DNA from: Ignavibacteriaceae bacterium | GTDB lineage: Bacteria > Bacteroidota > Ignavibacteria > Ignavibacteriales > Ignavibacteriaceae | Length of the DNA: 64,000 bases | Direction of reading: 5' to 3' | Assembly (NCBI GenBank): GCA_031292455.1 | Contig: JARLHC010000008.1 | Location: 1-64,000 of the forward strand | Shown here: in pieces, positions 27,780 through 35,777 of the stretch | Layout: each line of letters begins with the position of its first letter | Numbering within the stretch: position 1 is the first letter of the stretch | Notes under the pieces: generated by a model | What the model saw: only the letters and a program-made list of their open reading frames with translations | The model's database searches: none | What the model was told of the DNA's origin: nothing | Position numbers and translations under genes: made by a program

Positions 27780-29006
27780 TTGGCAGGCAAGAATAAGGAA
27801 CTTTCTAAAGACTCAGTTTTTTCAAGAGAAGTAAATCAGTCGAATTCACCAATAAATTATGTCCTTATGCTTTCCGGAAACACTGATTTCATTTCCGGAG
27901 ATAAACTTGCTTTAACAGAAGCAGAATTATTCATTAAAAGGTTATTTGTGCAGGGAGACTTTAAGCAATTTGCAGATAAGTACCAGATTAGCCGTAATGA
28001 TTTTAAAAGTATTTTATATGAAGTTTCGGTCCTTCTAAGTAAAAATAAAATCTCCTGCATTGTCGGTTTGATCCTGAAGACAGAGGGCGAAACCCGCGAT
28101 GTTATTGTGTGCCGTACAGGCAAATGTTCTCCGTTTATAATAAATGCTAAAGACGCTTACCGTTTAAATGAAGAAGTCGTGCAGGGAGATAAAATTGTTG
28201 ATCCTTCAAAACCCCGTGGTTTAATAAAGCCACAGTTATTTTCCGGAAAATTAAAAAAAGAAGATACGCTTATATTATGTTCTGAAAGTTTATCATCAGC
28301 CCTGGAAATTAAATTTATACAGCGGATAGTCAATTCAAGTAAGACCCCTGAAGAAGTATGTAAGAAATTACTTCATTCTGCTTCACAGACAGCAGGAAGA
28401 GAAGCTTATTCTGTCGCAGTATTTAGCGGATTGGTTAAGAAAAAACATCCTGTAAAAGTGAAGATTCCGAATAAATATTATTTGCCAATTATTCTTGTTC
28501 CGGTTTTAATTGTAGCCGGATTTTTAATATACTACTTCTCTTACGGCAGTAAAGATAAGCATCTGGAGAAAGTACCTGTCAGCTCAGTTGAGCCAATAAA
28601 TCCTCCGGCAGTAATCAATAAAGATTCGGTTGCCGGGACAACCTTAATGGAGCCCCGGGATACGAAAAAAAATGAAATGGTTCCGGAATCTGTAAAGAAT
28701 ATAAAGAAAGCCGGGAAGGAAATAACTGAAACAAATGTCGACAATGCGAAGAAGACTAAAAAGGTTGTAGAATCGCCCCCTGTAAATATTGCTCCCATAA
28801 ATAAGAATTTGACTTTTTTAGTTAATGGAACAGTTGTACTCATTTCAAACTGGGAATCGATAGCCCCGGCAGTTAAAAATATAAACTGGGGAAATGGCGT
28901 AACGGACAGAAATAATATCCATAAGTATTCTGACTATGCAAGTATTCCCTCTTCTGTCCGTGTAACATTTAAAGATAATACAGTCAAAAGCTTTAAAATA
29001 AAATAA
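27780..29006 (+). CDS. Membrane-anchored PP2C-like protein lacking metal-site residues (probable pseudophosphatase)
   Basis: 408 residues from TTG at 27780. The frame is open farther upstream, where codons reading LDYNNSYSNVYSLALAG follow directly after GGAGG (27726-27730); this resembles a true PP2C start, so an ATT start near 27735 is likely. AGKNKELSKDS resembles the GxxRxxNEDS opening of PPM/PP2C phosphatases, DTLILCSESLSSAL resembles LLCSDGL, and SVAVFSGL a final strand. The metal-binding Asp positions appear lost (LMLSGNT where VADGMGGH is expected, SES for SDG). One membrane helix (233-252) is followed by a Lys/Pro-rich linker and a small extracytoplasmic domain. It may bind phosphoproteins without hydrolysing them. 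The family call is tentative. Confidence 0.5.
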   Translation: MAGKNKELSKDSVFSREVNQSNSPINYVLMLSGNTDFISGDKLALTEAELFIKRLFVQGDFKQFADKYQISRNDFKSILYEVSVLLSKNKISCIVGLILKTEGETRDVIVCRTGKCSPFIINAKDAYRLNEEVVQGDKIVDPSKPRGLIKPQLFSGKLKKEDTLILCSESLSSALEIKFIQRIVNSSKTPEEVCKKLLHSASQTAGREAYSVAVFSGLVKKKHPVKVKIPNKYYLPIILVPVLIVAGFLIYYFSYGSKDKHLEKVPVSSVEPINPPAVINKDSVAGTTLMEPRDTKKNEMVPESVKNIKKAGKEITETNVDNAKKTKKVVESPPVNIAPINKNLTFLVNGTVVLISNWESIAPAVKNINWGNGVTDRNNIHKYSDYASIPSSVRVTFKDNTVKSFKIK

Positions 29007-29072
29007 TTATGAATCACTTTTATTAGTAACAATTTGATTTAATAAAACTAAATAATATAGGGAGATACAAAA

Positions 29073-29468
29073 GTGAAACAAACCGATTATGCCTTCACTA
29101 AAATAGTTGGATATTCATTTGAAGATGCAGTCTTAAAAGCTATCGAATCATTAAAAGGGGAAGGTTTTGGTATATTAAGTGAAATTGATGTAAAAGAAAC
29201 CTTAAAATCAAAGTTGAATGTGAATTTTAGACCATATAAAATACTTGGAGCTTGCAATCCGCCATTTGCTTATAAATCTCTCCAGGCTGAAGAGCAAATC
29301 GGGTTGATGCTCCCATGCAATGTAATTGTTTATGTTAATGAGAATGGAAAAACAGTAGTTGCTGCGATAGATCCTGTTGCGTCAATGAAGGCTGTTAAGA
29401 ATGAGTTACTTGGGAAGGTAGCAGAAACTATTCAGGATAAATTAAAAAGAGTAATTAACAATATGTAA
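29073..29468 (+). CDS. DUF302 family protein
   Basis: 131 residues, full length for DUF302 (COG3439). Hallmarks are a GYSFEDAVLKAIESLKGEGF helix, SEIDVKETLKSKL, the KILGACNPPFAYKSLQ loop with its conserved Cys-Asn-Pro, and GLMLPCNVIVY. The start is GTG at 29073 with AGGGAGA about 9 nt upstream. It is a small cytoplasmic alpha/beta protein; the biochemical role of the family is unknown, although members are often found near redox or metal genes. It probably has its own promoter in the 66 nt after the PP2C-like gene and converges on the T9SS-sorted gene. Confidence 0.85.
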   Translation: MKQTDYAFTKIVGYSFEDAVLKAIESLKGEGFGILSEIDVKETLKSKLNVNFRPYKILGACNPPFAYKSLQAEEQIGLMLPCNVIVYVNENGKTVVAAIDPVASMKAVKNELLGKVAETIQDKLKRVINNM

Positions 29469-29550
29469 GCAATTACTATTTAAGACCACTGATTTGTTAA
29501 ATATCCTTACCATAACTCCCCCTCCCGTAAGAATAATAATCTGTCTCAGT

Positions 29551-30360
29551 TTATTTCATGATAATCATTTTTATAGAAGAAGTATACCGGCCGGAATTCA
29601 ATTTTCCGAAATAAACCCCGCTGGCTAAACGGCTTCCATCGAACACAACTGAATAGCTGCCTGCTTTTTTGTTTTCATTTACAAGTGTGGATACTTCCCT
29701 ACCTAAAGCATCAAATACTTTAAATGATACAAATCCATCGATAGGTAAGGAATACGATATTGTTGTTGCCGGATTAAACGGGTTTGGATAATTCTGCGAC
29801 AATTGATATTGCGTTGTCTTTGAAAGGTCATTTCCGATCTGAACAATTATCTCATTTGAGTATTGAAATTCTCCATTATAGTCAATTTGTTTAAGCCTGT
29901 AGCTTATACTCCCAGTCATATTTGGTGAATCTGTAAATAAAAACTTCTGGGGAATACTGCTATTACCATAACCTCTTACAAATCCAATCTTTTCCCAACC
30001 TTTCTGCAAAATATTCCTCTCAATATCGAATCCAAGATTATTTACTTCGACAGCTGTATTCCACACAAGTATAACATCATTCCCATTAATAATTGATATA
30101 AAATTAGTAAGTTCTACCGGAAGAGGATTCCCCCCGTCGGTTCCACTGAATGTTATGTTTTTGATTATCGAAAGATCTTTTGTTGCAGTAGAATTATTAG
30201 TAAGCACAAAGTTTAGTCCCGAACCGCTGAAAGTGATTTTGGCAATCGATGCTAAACTGGTGCTGTTAGCCTGACTGCCATTACTATAATAAACATTTAA
30301 ATATGTCTGGGAAAAAAGCTGAGATGTTAAAAGGAACAAGCAGGTAAATATTATTTTCAT
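29551..30360 (-). CDS. Secreted protein with T9SS type A C-terminal sorting domain
   Basis: 269 residues from the ATG at 30360; an ATG 11 codons upstream is open but gives a poor signal peptide, whereas MKIIFTCLFLLTSQLFSQ is a clean one. After it come SLASIAKITFSGSGLNF, a beta-domain beginning LPVELTNFISI with ERNILQKGWEKIGFV and YRLKQIDYNGEFQYS (a fibronectin-like module often placed before sorting tails), and the type A tail QNYPNPFNPATTISYSLP...GVYFGKL...IKMIIMK. Such tails direct export across the outer membrane by the type IX system and are then removed. No catalytic domain is visible. It is divergent from the nuclease gene, 81 nt away. Confidence 0.88.
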   Translation of the reverse strand: MKIIFTCLFLLTSQLFSQTYLNVYYSNGSQANSTSLASIAKITFSGSGLNFVLTNNSTATKDLSIIKNITFSGTDGGNPLPVELTNFISIINGNDVILVWNTAVEVNNLGFDIERNILQKGWEKIGFVRGYGNSSIPQKFLFTDSPNMTGSISYRLKQIDYNGEFQYSNEIIVQIGNDLSKTTQYQLSQNYPNPFNPATTISYSLPIDGFVSFKVFDALGREVSTLVNENKKAGSYSVVFDGSRLASGVYFGKLNSGRYTSSIKMIIMK

Positions 30361-30441
30361 TCTTAACTTCTTTTGATCTTCATTATTAATCAATTATTTT
30401 ATCCCGGACAAAATAAAAACTTTACGACTGGAATACAAACA

Positions 30442-32445
30442 ATGAAAATCAGATACCTATTTCTTTTCCTGATGCTATTATCTTTTAATAATGTTTTTTC
30501 TCAGGGAATTATTATACATACAAAAACAGGTTTAGATACAGTCGTTATCAGTACTGTCGATAGTATTACCTTTACACAAAGTTTGATTATTAATAAAAAT
30601 ACAGGGACAAAAGATTCTGTTTTATTAAGTAATATTGACAGCCTTACATACGATCCGACAATAAATCATATAACTACGAAAGAAGATTTTGAGAGTGGGA
30701 CACTAAAATCGTCTTATGCAGCAGCAGATGTTACTTTTAAGACAGGAGTATGGAATTTAAACGATGCATTGGTAGGTAATACTGCGACCGATGTCAAGAA
30801 TGGTTCAAGGTCAGTTCGTATGCGTAATTCCGGCAAATTAACAATGAAATTCAGTTTAACATCCGGTGCCGGAATTGTAACAATACTCCATGCAATATAT
30901 GGTACCTTCGATGTCGGAAGTCAATGGCAATTGTGGTATTCAACTGATGACGGCGCCAGCTGGCAGCAGAAGGACTCTACTATTAGTACTACTTCCTATC
31001 TTACGTTCCAGACTGCTACTTTTACATTTAATATATCCGGATACATACGGTTCGAAATAAGAAAAATTGATGGTACTGCTAACAGGATTAATTTTGATGA
31101 TTTTACTGTAACCAGTTATGGTGTTTCATCCACAAATCCACCACCTATTGCAACTTCAATCGATCCATCCTCCGATACATTAGCAGCGCCTGGTTTTACA
31201 TTAACTATAAATGGAAGTAATTTTGTCCAATCTTCTGTTGTTAACTGGAATGGAAACAATCTTGCGACGACATATGTATCATCAGTAAAACTTCAGGCGG
31301 TGGTTCCGGCATCATATCTTACCAATGTAGGCACAGCCAATGTCAATGTTTTTACACCAAATGGAGGGACATCTTCTTCTCTGCCATTTAATATAATATA
31401 TGGACAAAACAATCCCGTTCCGGTAGTCAGATATATGAGTCCTGCTGCTTGTTTATTCGGCAAATCAGATTTTAACATAACCGTGACAGGAAACTATTTT
31501 GTAAGTTCTTCTGTAGTACAATGGAACGGTACTCCATTAGTAACAAGTTATGTCTCTTCAACCCTTTTAATGGCTGCAGTTACAGCCAATCTGGTCGCAA
31601 ATACCGGGACAGCCAATGTTTCTGTCTATACCCCGCCTCCAATGGGTGGTGCTTCCTCATCTCTTGCTTTTAAAATTTACGATGTAGTTACTCCTACAAA
31701 TAATATAAACCTTACTATGGGTAACCCAAGCTCGGCCGTTTCTGATACAAATTATCCCTCCAATTTCCTTATTCAGCGCGGACAATTTTGCACATCATAT
31801 AACCGTGACAGGGGAATCCCAAATTGGGTAGGCTGGGAATTAGATGCTTCGTGGAGTGGTTCAGCTCAAAGACAAGATAACTTCATTCCGGATCCATTGG
31901 TTCCTGTTCAATGGTATCATGTAACCACTAATGACTATAACAACACTGGTTTTAGTCGCGGTCATATGTGCCCGTCTGAAGACAGAACCATAACCCAGGC
32001 AGATAATGATTCGCTTTTTTTCATGACCAATATGATTCCACAAACTCAAACGCTTAATGGCGGTCCGTGGGAATCACTTGAATCTTATTGCCGTACTTTA
32101 GCGCAGGCAGGAGATAAATTATACATATACTCAGGCACATATGGTGAAGGCGGAACAGGAGTTTATGGGTATATGACTGCATTTCCTAATGGCAAAGTTA
32201 CAGTTCCTGCCAAAGTATGGAAGGTAATAATGGTACTACCAGCTGGTACTGATGATCTATCACGTGTAACAACAAGCACCAGATGCATTGCCGTTATTAT
32301 GAATAATGATCAGGGACCTTTTAGTTCATGGCAAAGTTACAGGGTAAGTGTAGATTCAATTGAAGCGCTGACCGGATTAGACTTCTTCTCCAATGTACCG
32401 GTAGATATTCAGGCTGCAATCGAATCGGTTGTAGATAACCAATAG
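30442..32445 (+). CDS. Secreted DNA/RNA non-specific endonuclease (NUC) with two IPT/TIG-like domains
   Basis: 667 residues from the ATG at 30442; an upstream in-frame ATG at 30373 would bury the signal peptide MKIRYLFLFLMLLSFNNVFS. Next come VDSITF-type short repeats (about 35-75), a jelly-roll-like domain (about 85-235, KEDFESGTLKSS), two IPT/TIG-like repeats (about 245-415, LTINGSNFVQSSVVNWNG and VTGNYFVSSSVVQWNG), and the NUC domain. Its active-site motif FSRGHMCPSEDR puts the catalytic His at about 508, followed by TNMIPQTQ and WESLE. These Mg-dependent enzymes cut DNA and RNA outside the cell, probably for nutrient scavenging. No T9SS tail is present. A strong terminator follows. Confidence 0.88.
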   Translation: MKIRYLFLFLMLLSFNNVFSQGIIIHTKTGLDTVVISTVDSITFTQSLIINKNTGTKDSVLLSNIDSLTYDPTINHITTKEDFESGTLKSSYAAADVTFKTGVWNLNDALVGNTATDVKNGSRSVRMRNSGKLTMKFSLTSGAGIVTILHAIYGTFDVGSQWQLWYSTDDGASWQQKDSTISTTSYLTFQTATFTFNISGYIRFEIRKIDGTANRINFDDFTVTSYGVSSTNPPPIATSIDPSSDTLAAPGFTLTINGSNFVQSSVVNWNGNNLATTYVSSVKLQAVVPASYLTNVGTANVNVFTPNGGTSSSLPFNIIYGQNNPVPVVRYMSPAACLFGKSDFNITVTGNYFVSSSVVQWNGTPLVTSYVSSTLLMAAVTANLVANTGTANVSVYTPPPMGGASSSLAFKIYDVVTPTNNINLTMGNPSSAVSDTNYPSNFLIQRGQFCTSYNRDRGIPNWVGWELDASWSGSAQRQDNFIPDPLVPVQWYHVTTNDYNNTGFSRGHMCPSEDRTITQADNDSLFFMTNMIPQTQTLNGGPWESLESYCRTLAQAGDKLYIYSGTYGEGGTGVYGYMTAFPNGKVTVPAKVWKVIMVLPAGTDDLSRVTTSTRCIAVIMNNDQGPFSSWQSYRVSVDSIEALTGLDFFSNVPVDIQAAIESVVDNQ

Positions 32446-32805
32446 ATTATATTTTATTTCTTAAAAAGCATGACTCTATAAAAGGAGCATGCTTTTTTTA
32501 TTTCTCCAAATATTTCATTCAATGCCAATATTCTGGCTTTATAATTTTCACTTTCAGAATCCGCCTGTTTTGTTCAATCAGGTATTTGAGCAAGCGATCA
32601 ATATTTTTCACAATTTAATTAATTATTAATATAAATTTTATAGTAAATGATTTATATTATCTAAAGAAATTTCGGGTATTGAAAACATCTAACTTTATAC
32701 CGGACATAATTTTAAGATTTTTTTATTTGTTCTCACCAGTTGCTGGGTCTTTATTATATTAATAGTTAATTTTATTTATTATCCTTTTTCAATTATACTT
32801 AAATA
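32446..32805. other. Intergenic region with terminator and AT-rich leader
   Basis: 360 nt. It holds the nuclease terminator at 32463-32498. The remainder is AT-rich upstream sequence of the solitary GT-C/TPR gene, with no open frame worth calling and no clear Shine-Dalgarno site before its ATG. Confidence 0.5.
32463..32498 (+). terminator. Intrinsic terminator after nuclease gene
   Basis: AAAAAGCATG pairs with CATGCTTTTTT across a 15-nt loop, and the stem ends in a T-run. The same stem sequence follows the other nuclease gene at 38934. Confidence 0.8.
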
Positions 32806-34473
32806 ATGAAGCAGAAAAAAAAGTCAAAAGTTACTTTAACCTTAGATCCTATTAGTAAGCAAATATCAAACTCAAATAGGAAGAGCTATTCTTTTTTTAC
32901 TAAAGTGATTAACCCATTATATAAACTAAGTACAAATACGGGTCTTCAGCTGGCCCTGATAGTCCTGCTTCCATTAATCATCTATTCCCATGTAATTCAT
33001 TATGGCTTTTTATTAGATGATGAAACAATAATTAAAGACAATATTGAAAGCTTAAGCGATCTTCATAATATCAGTGATGCTTTTATGAGGGATGCTTTTT
33101 TCCGAGAACCACAAACCTCGTCATACATTCTTTATCGTCCTATTCAAACAGTAAGCTATATGATAGACGCTTCAATAAGCGGTGCCGATCCATGGATGTA
33201 TCATTTCACTAATTTAATATTACATCTGTTCACTTGCATAGCACTTTATTACATGCTGCTATTCTTCAACTTTAGCAAGGCAACTACTTTCCTTGGAACT
33301 TTAATATTCTCTGTGCACCCGATGCTTGCAGGCGATGTTTCATGGATTGGCGCAAGGGGCGATTTACTTATAGGCTTTTCTAGTATTCTACTTGTCCTTA
33401 CTATGGGATATTATTTTAAAACAAATAAACCTATCCTATACCTACTACACGTTTTTATTTTTTTAATCTCAGTTTTCGCCAAAGAAACAATAATACTGTT
33501 CCCCTTGCTTCTAATATTATACTATTTTATATCCTTAAAACATGAACAAAAAGATAAAAGAATTATTAAATTCATCGTATCATGGATATTTATTTCAGGA
33601 TCATATTTGCTGGTTAAATCTGTATTTTTTCAAGATAATGTGCCAAATTCCGTTTTTGGAGTTCCCGCCTTTATTAAAAACCTTGATTTTCTTCCTGCTG
33701 TAATTAGTAAAGTAATAATTCCAGTTTCATTGCCGTTATTTCCGCTATTTGATTCATTTTCGGTCATAAGTGGATTATTCTTTATCCTTATCTCATTATT
33801 TATATCTTTCCGTTTATATAAACGGAAAAACTGGCTTCCGTTATTTGGATTAATCTGGTTTATGCTATTAATAATCCCCCCTATGTTCTTTAGACAAAAT
33901 CATTTTGAATTACTTATAATCAATCTTGAACAAAGAATTTATCTTCCTTTAATTGGTGTTGCAATAACATTTTGTTATTTAATAAGCCTCGTATTAAAAA
34001 GAAATCTGATGGGCGGGATAATAGTTATCGGCTCAATAATCATAATTGTTTTTTCAGGATTAGCCTACATTCATAGTGAAGCTTTTCGGGATGTGTTTAG
34101 ATACACTCAGGCAGCAATAGATAAAAATCCTGACAACTTTGATGCATATAACTATAGGGCAACAAAATTCTATGAGATACATGATTTCCCCGCAGCATTA
34201 GAAAATTATAAAAAAGCAACAGAGATATATCCGGACCGTAATATTGATTTTACAATTGCGAAAATCAAATTTGAAACTGGCGATTATATCGGATCTGAGG
34301 AAGATTTAACACTTATAATAAATTCTGATTCTACAACTGCCTCTGGGTATTATGAAAGAGGTCTTGTGAAAGAGGTAAAGGGTGACACTAATGGAGCTAT
34401 TCTTGATTGGAAAAGAGCATATGAACATGGAGTTGAGCCTGCGGGTATTAAGCTTAAAAAATATGTCCGATAA
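32806..34473 (+). CDS. Solitary TMTC-like GT-C membrane glycosyltransferase with short TPR tail (eighth paralogue)
   Basis: 555 residues. The longer basic N-terminus (about 45 residues) precedes the first helix. LDD (70-72), YRPIQT (110-115) and LEQRIYLP (374-381) match the array at 3324-17471, but the third signature reads GDVSWIGARGDLL (176-188) where the array has NAVAWIPARGDLL, and only about three TPR units remain (440-545), making it roughly 110 residues shorter. It lies alone on the plus strand, between two secreted nucleases that are themselves rich in Ser/Thr. It is predicted to transfer a lipid-linked sugar at the periplasmic face; a dedicated link to the nuclease proteins is inference from position. 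Confidence 0.75.
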   Translation: MKQKKKSKVTLTLDPISKQISNSNRKSYSFFTKVINPLYKLSTNTGLQLALIVLLPLIIYSHVIHYGFLLDDETIIKDNIESLSDLHNISDAFMRDAFFREPQTSSYILYRPIQTVSYMIDASISGADPWMYHFTNLILHLFTCIALYYMLLFFNFSKATTFLGTLIFSVHPMLAGDVSWIGARGDLLIGFSSILLVLTMGYYFKTNKPILYLLHVFIFLISVFAKETIILFPLLLILYYFISLKHEQKDKRIIKFIVSWIFISGSYLLVKSVFFQDNVPNSVFGVPAFIKNLDFLPAVISKVIIPVSLPLFPLFDSFSVISGLFFILISLFISFRLYKRKNWLPLFGLIWFMLLIIPPMFFRQNHFELLIINLEQRIYLPLIGVAITFCYLISLVLKRNLMGGIIVIGSIIIIVFSGLAYIHSEAFRDVFRYTQAAIDKNPDNFDAYNYRATKFYEIHDFPAALENYKKATEIYPDRNIDFTIAKIKFETGDYIGSEEDLTLIINSDSTTASGYYERGLVKEVKGDTNGAILDWKRAYEHGVEPAGIKLKKYVR

Positions 34474-34578
34474 AAGAGAGGCGCTTCTCTTACCGATAAC
34501 TCACCCTAAATCGTTTTTTTTCTAATAAATCCTCATTAATATTAATTAAAAACTATAATCGGACATTATTTTTTGATG

Positions 34579-34665
34579 CGGAAAGAGAGAGATTCGAACT
34601 CTCGGAACCCTAACGGGTTCAACGGTTTTCGAGACCGTCCCATTCAACCACTCTGGCATCTTTCC
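34579..34665 (-). tRNA. tRNA-Ser (anticodon CGA)
   Basis: Read on the minus strand, the 87-nt gene has acceptor arms GGAAAGA/TCTTTCC, an anticodon stem ACGGT/ACCGT with loop CTCGAAA (anticodon CGA, reads UCG), a long variable arm as expected for tRNA-Ser, a T-arm GAGAG-TTCGAAT-CTCTC and discriminator G. CCA is not encoded. Confidence 0.95.
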
Positions 34666-34710
34666 ATTAGAGTTAATACAGCTACGTTATATAAATAATC
34701 TTTATTAGGA

Positions 34711-35478
34711 TCAATCGAGCATTAAATACACCGATAAAATTAATAATAATCCCGTTCCGAAAGAAATCAATACAAGGTTTTTATGGTTTTTCAGCATTTC
34801 CCCAAAAACGGCGTGAATAGCAAGAAATATAAACCCGCCTGCTATATGCGCCATAATTATACCCAAAAGTACTGGAGATATATTACTTCGAAAAATATAA
34901 GTTCCTGCAACAGCTCCCAAAATTGTTACCATTTCAACAAGAACTACATAAAGCAGGATCTTTCCTTTTTTATAATTTGAACTAAACATCAATGCTGCCA
35001 ACGCCAGCCCTTCGGGAAATTTATGAGTCGCAATGGCGATAAATATTGAATTATTCCCCCTGCCCAGGTCAACTCCTCCGCTCGAAATTGCCATTCCGTC
35101 AAGAAACGAATGTATAGAAAGAGCAGTTAATAAAGTAAGCACTATTTCGGAAAACTTTTTAGTTGTCTGTTCATCAAAATGACTTGCAGAACAAGCCGGA
35201 CAGACATGGGAATAGTATTTTGTAATAAACCAGAACAAACCATAACCCGATATAACCCCGAATATCAATTCTACTAAACTATAGCGGTGATAAGCGCTTA
35301 AATTATGAAAGGATTCCGGAATTAAAGCAAATCCTGCAGCTCCTAATAATGCTCCAGCTGAGAATGAGATTAAAGAACAAAGCTTTTTATGGTCAAGTTT
35401 GATAAAAAACAGCAATAGCGCCCCTAAAACTGAGGAAATTACTGCGATAGATGATTTTATTATTATGTCGGGAAACAT
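34711..35478 (-). CDS. ZIP family divalent metal transporter
   Basis: 255 residues with about eight membrane segments. The metal-site helices are intact: HSFLDGMAI in TM4 and HKFPEGLALA in TM5, the HNxPEG-like pattern of ZIP proteins (ZupT/GufA type). A cytoplasmic or loop segment HVCPACSASHFDEQ contains two Cys and two His and may be a metal-sensing site. ZIP proteins bring Zn, Fe or Mn into the cytoplasm, or out of storage compartments in eukaryotes. It is a single gene, divergent from the large nuclease gene. Substrate metal cannot be told from sequence, and no Fur- or Zur-type operator was recognised upstream. Confidence 0.88.
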   Translation of the reverse strand: MFPDIIIKSSIAVISSVLGALLLFFIKLDHKKLCSLISFSAGALLGAAGFALIPESFHNLSAYHRYSLVELIFGVISGYGLFWFITKYYSHVCPACSASHFDEQTTKKFSEIVLTLLTALSIHSFLDGMAISSGGVDLGRGNNSIFIAIATHKFPEGLALAALMFSSNYKKGKILLYVVLVEMVTILGAVAGTYIFRSNISPVLLGIIMAHIAGGFIFLAIHAVFGEMLKNHKNLVLISFGTGLLLILSVYLMLD

Positions 35479-35777
35479 TTTCTCAAAATCTTATTACGAA
35501 AGGGTCAAAGGTATTGAAATAATAGATTTAATAAAAATGTTTATTACCTAAACGTATATCACATAAATATCAGGGTTTATACTGATTGCGGCGCTAGTAT
35601 CTTTTATATACATTTAATAATCTTACTAAAAATAGTTACATTTGTCATATATCTTTCTTTTTACATTGCAGAATAAAATGGCCAAAATAATAATTTTATA
35701 AGGCAGGAATTTTTATTTCCTTTAGATTGCACAGATGTGAATAAGTAGGACTTTTGTTTAACATAATCAGGTGTATA

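Noticed and set aside
32806-34473. Solitary GT-C/TPR gene as a truncated pseudogene of the array
   Set aside because: The frame is intact, the catalytic acidic pair and RGD stretch are kept, and the shorter TPR tail ends in a normal GVEPAGIKLKK terminus, so it reads as a distinct functional paralogue.
34474-34491. AAGAGA/TCTCTT hairpin after the solitary GT-C gene as terminator
   Set aside because: The 6-bp stem is weak and the nearest T-run lies about 20 nt downstream, so it was not called.
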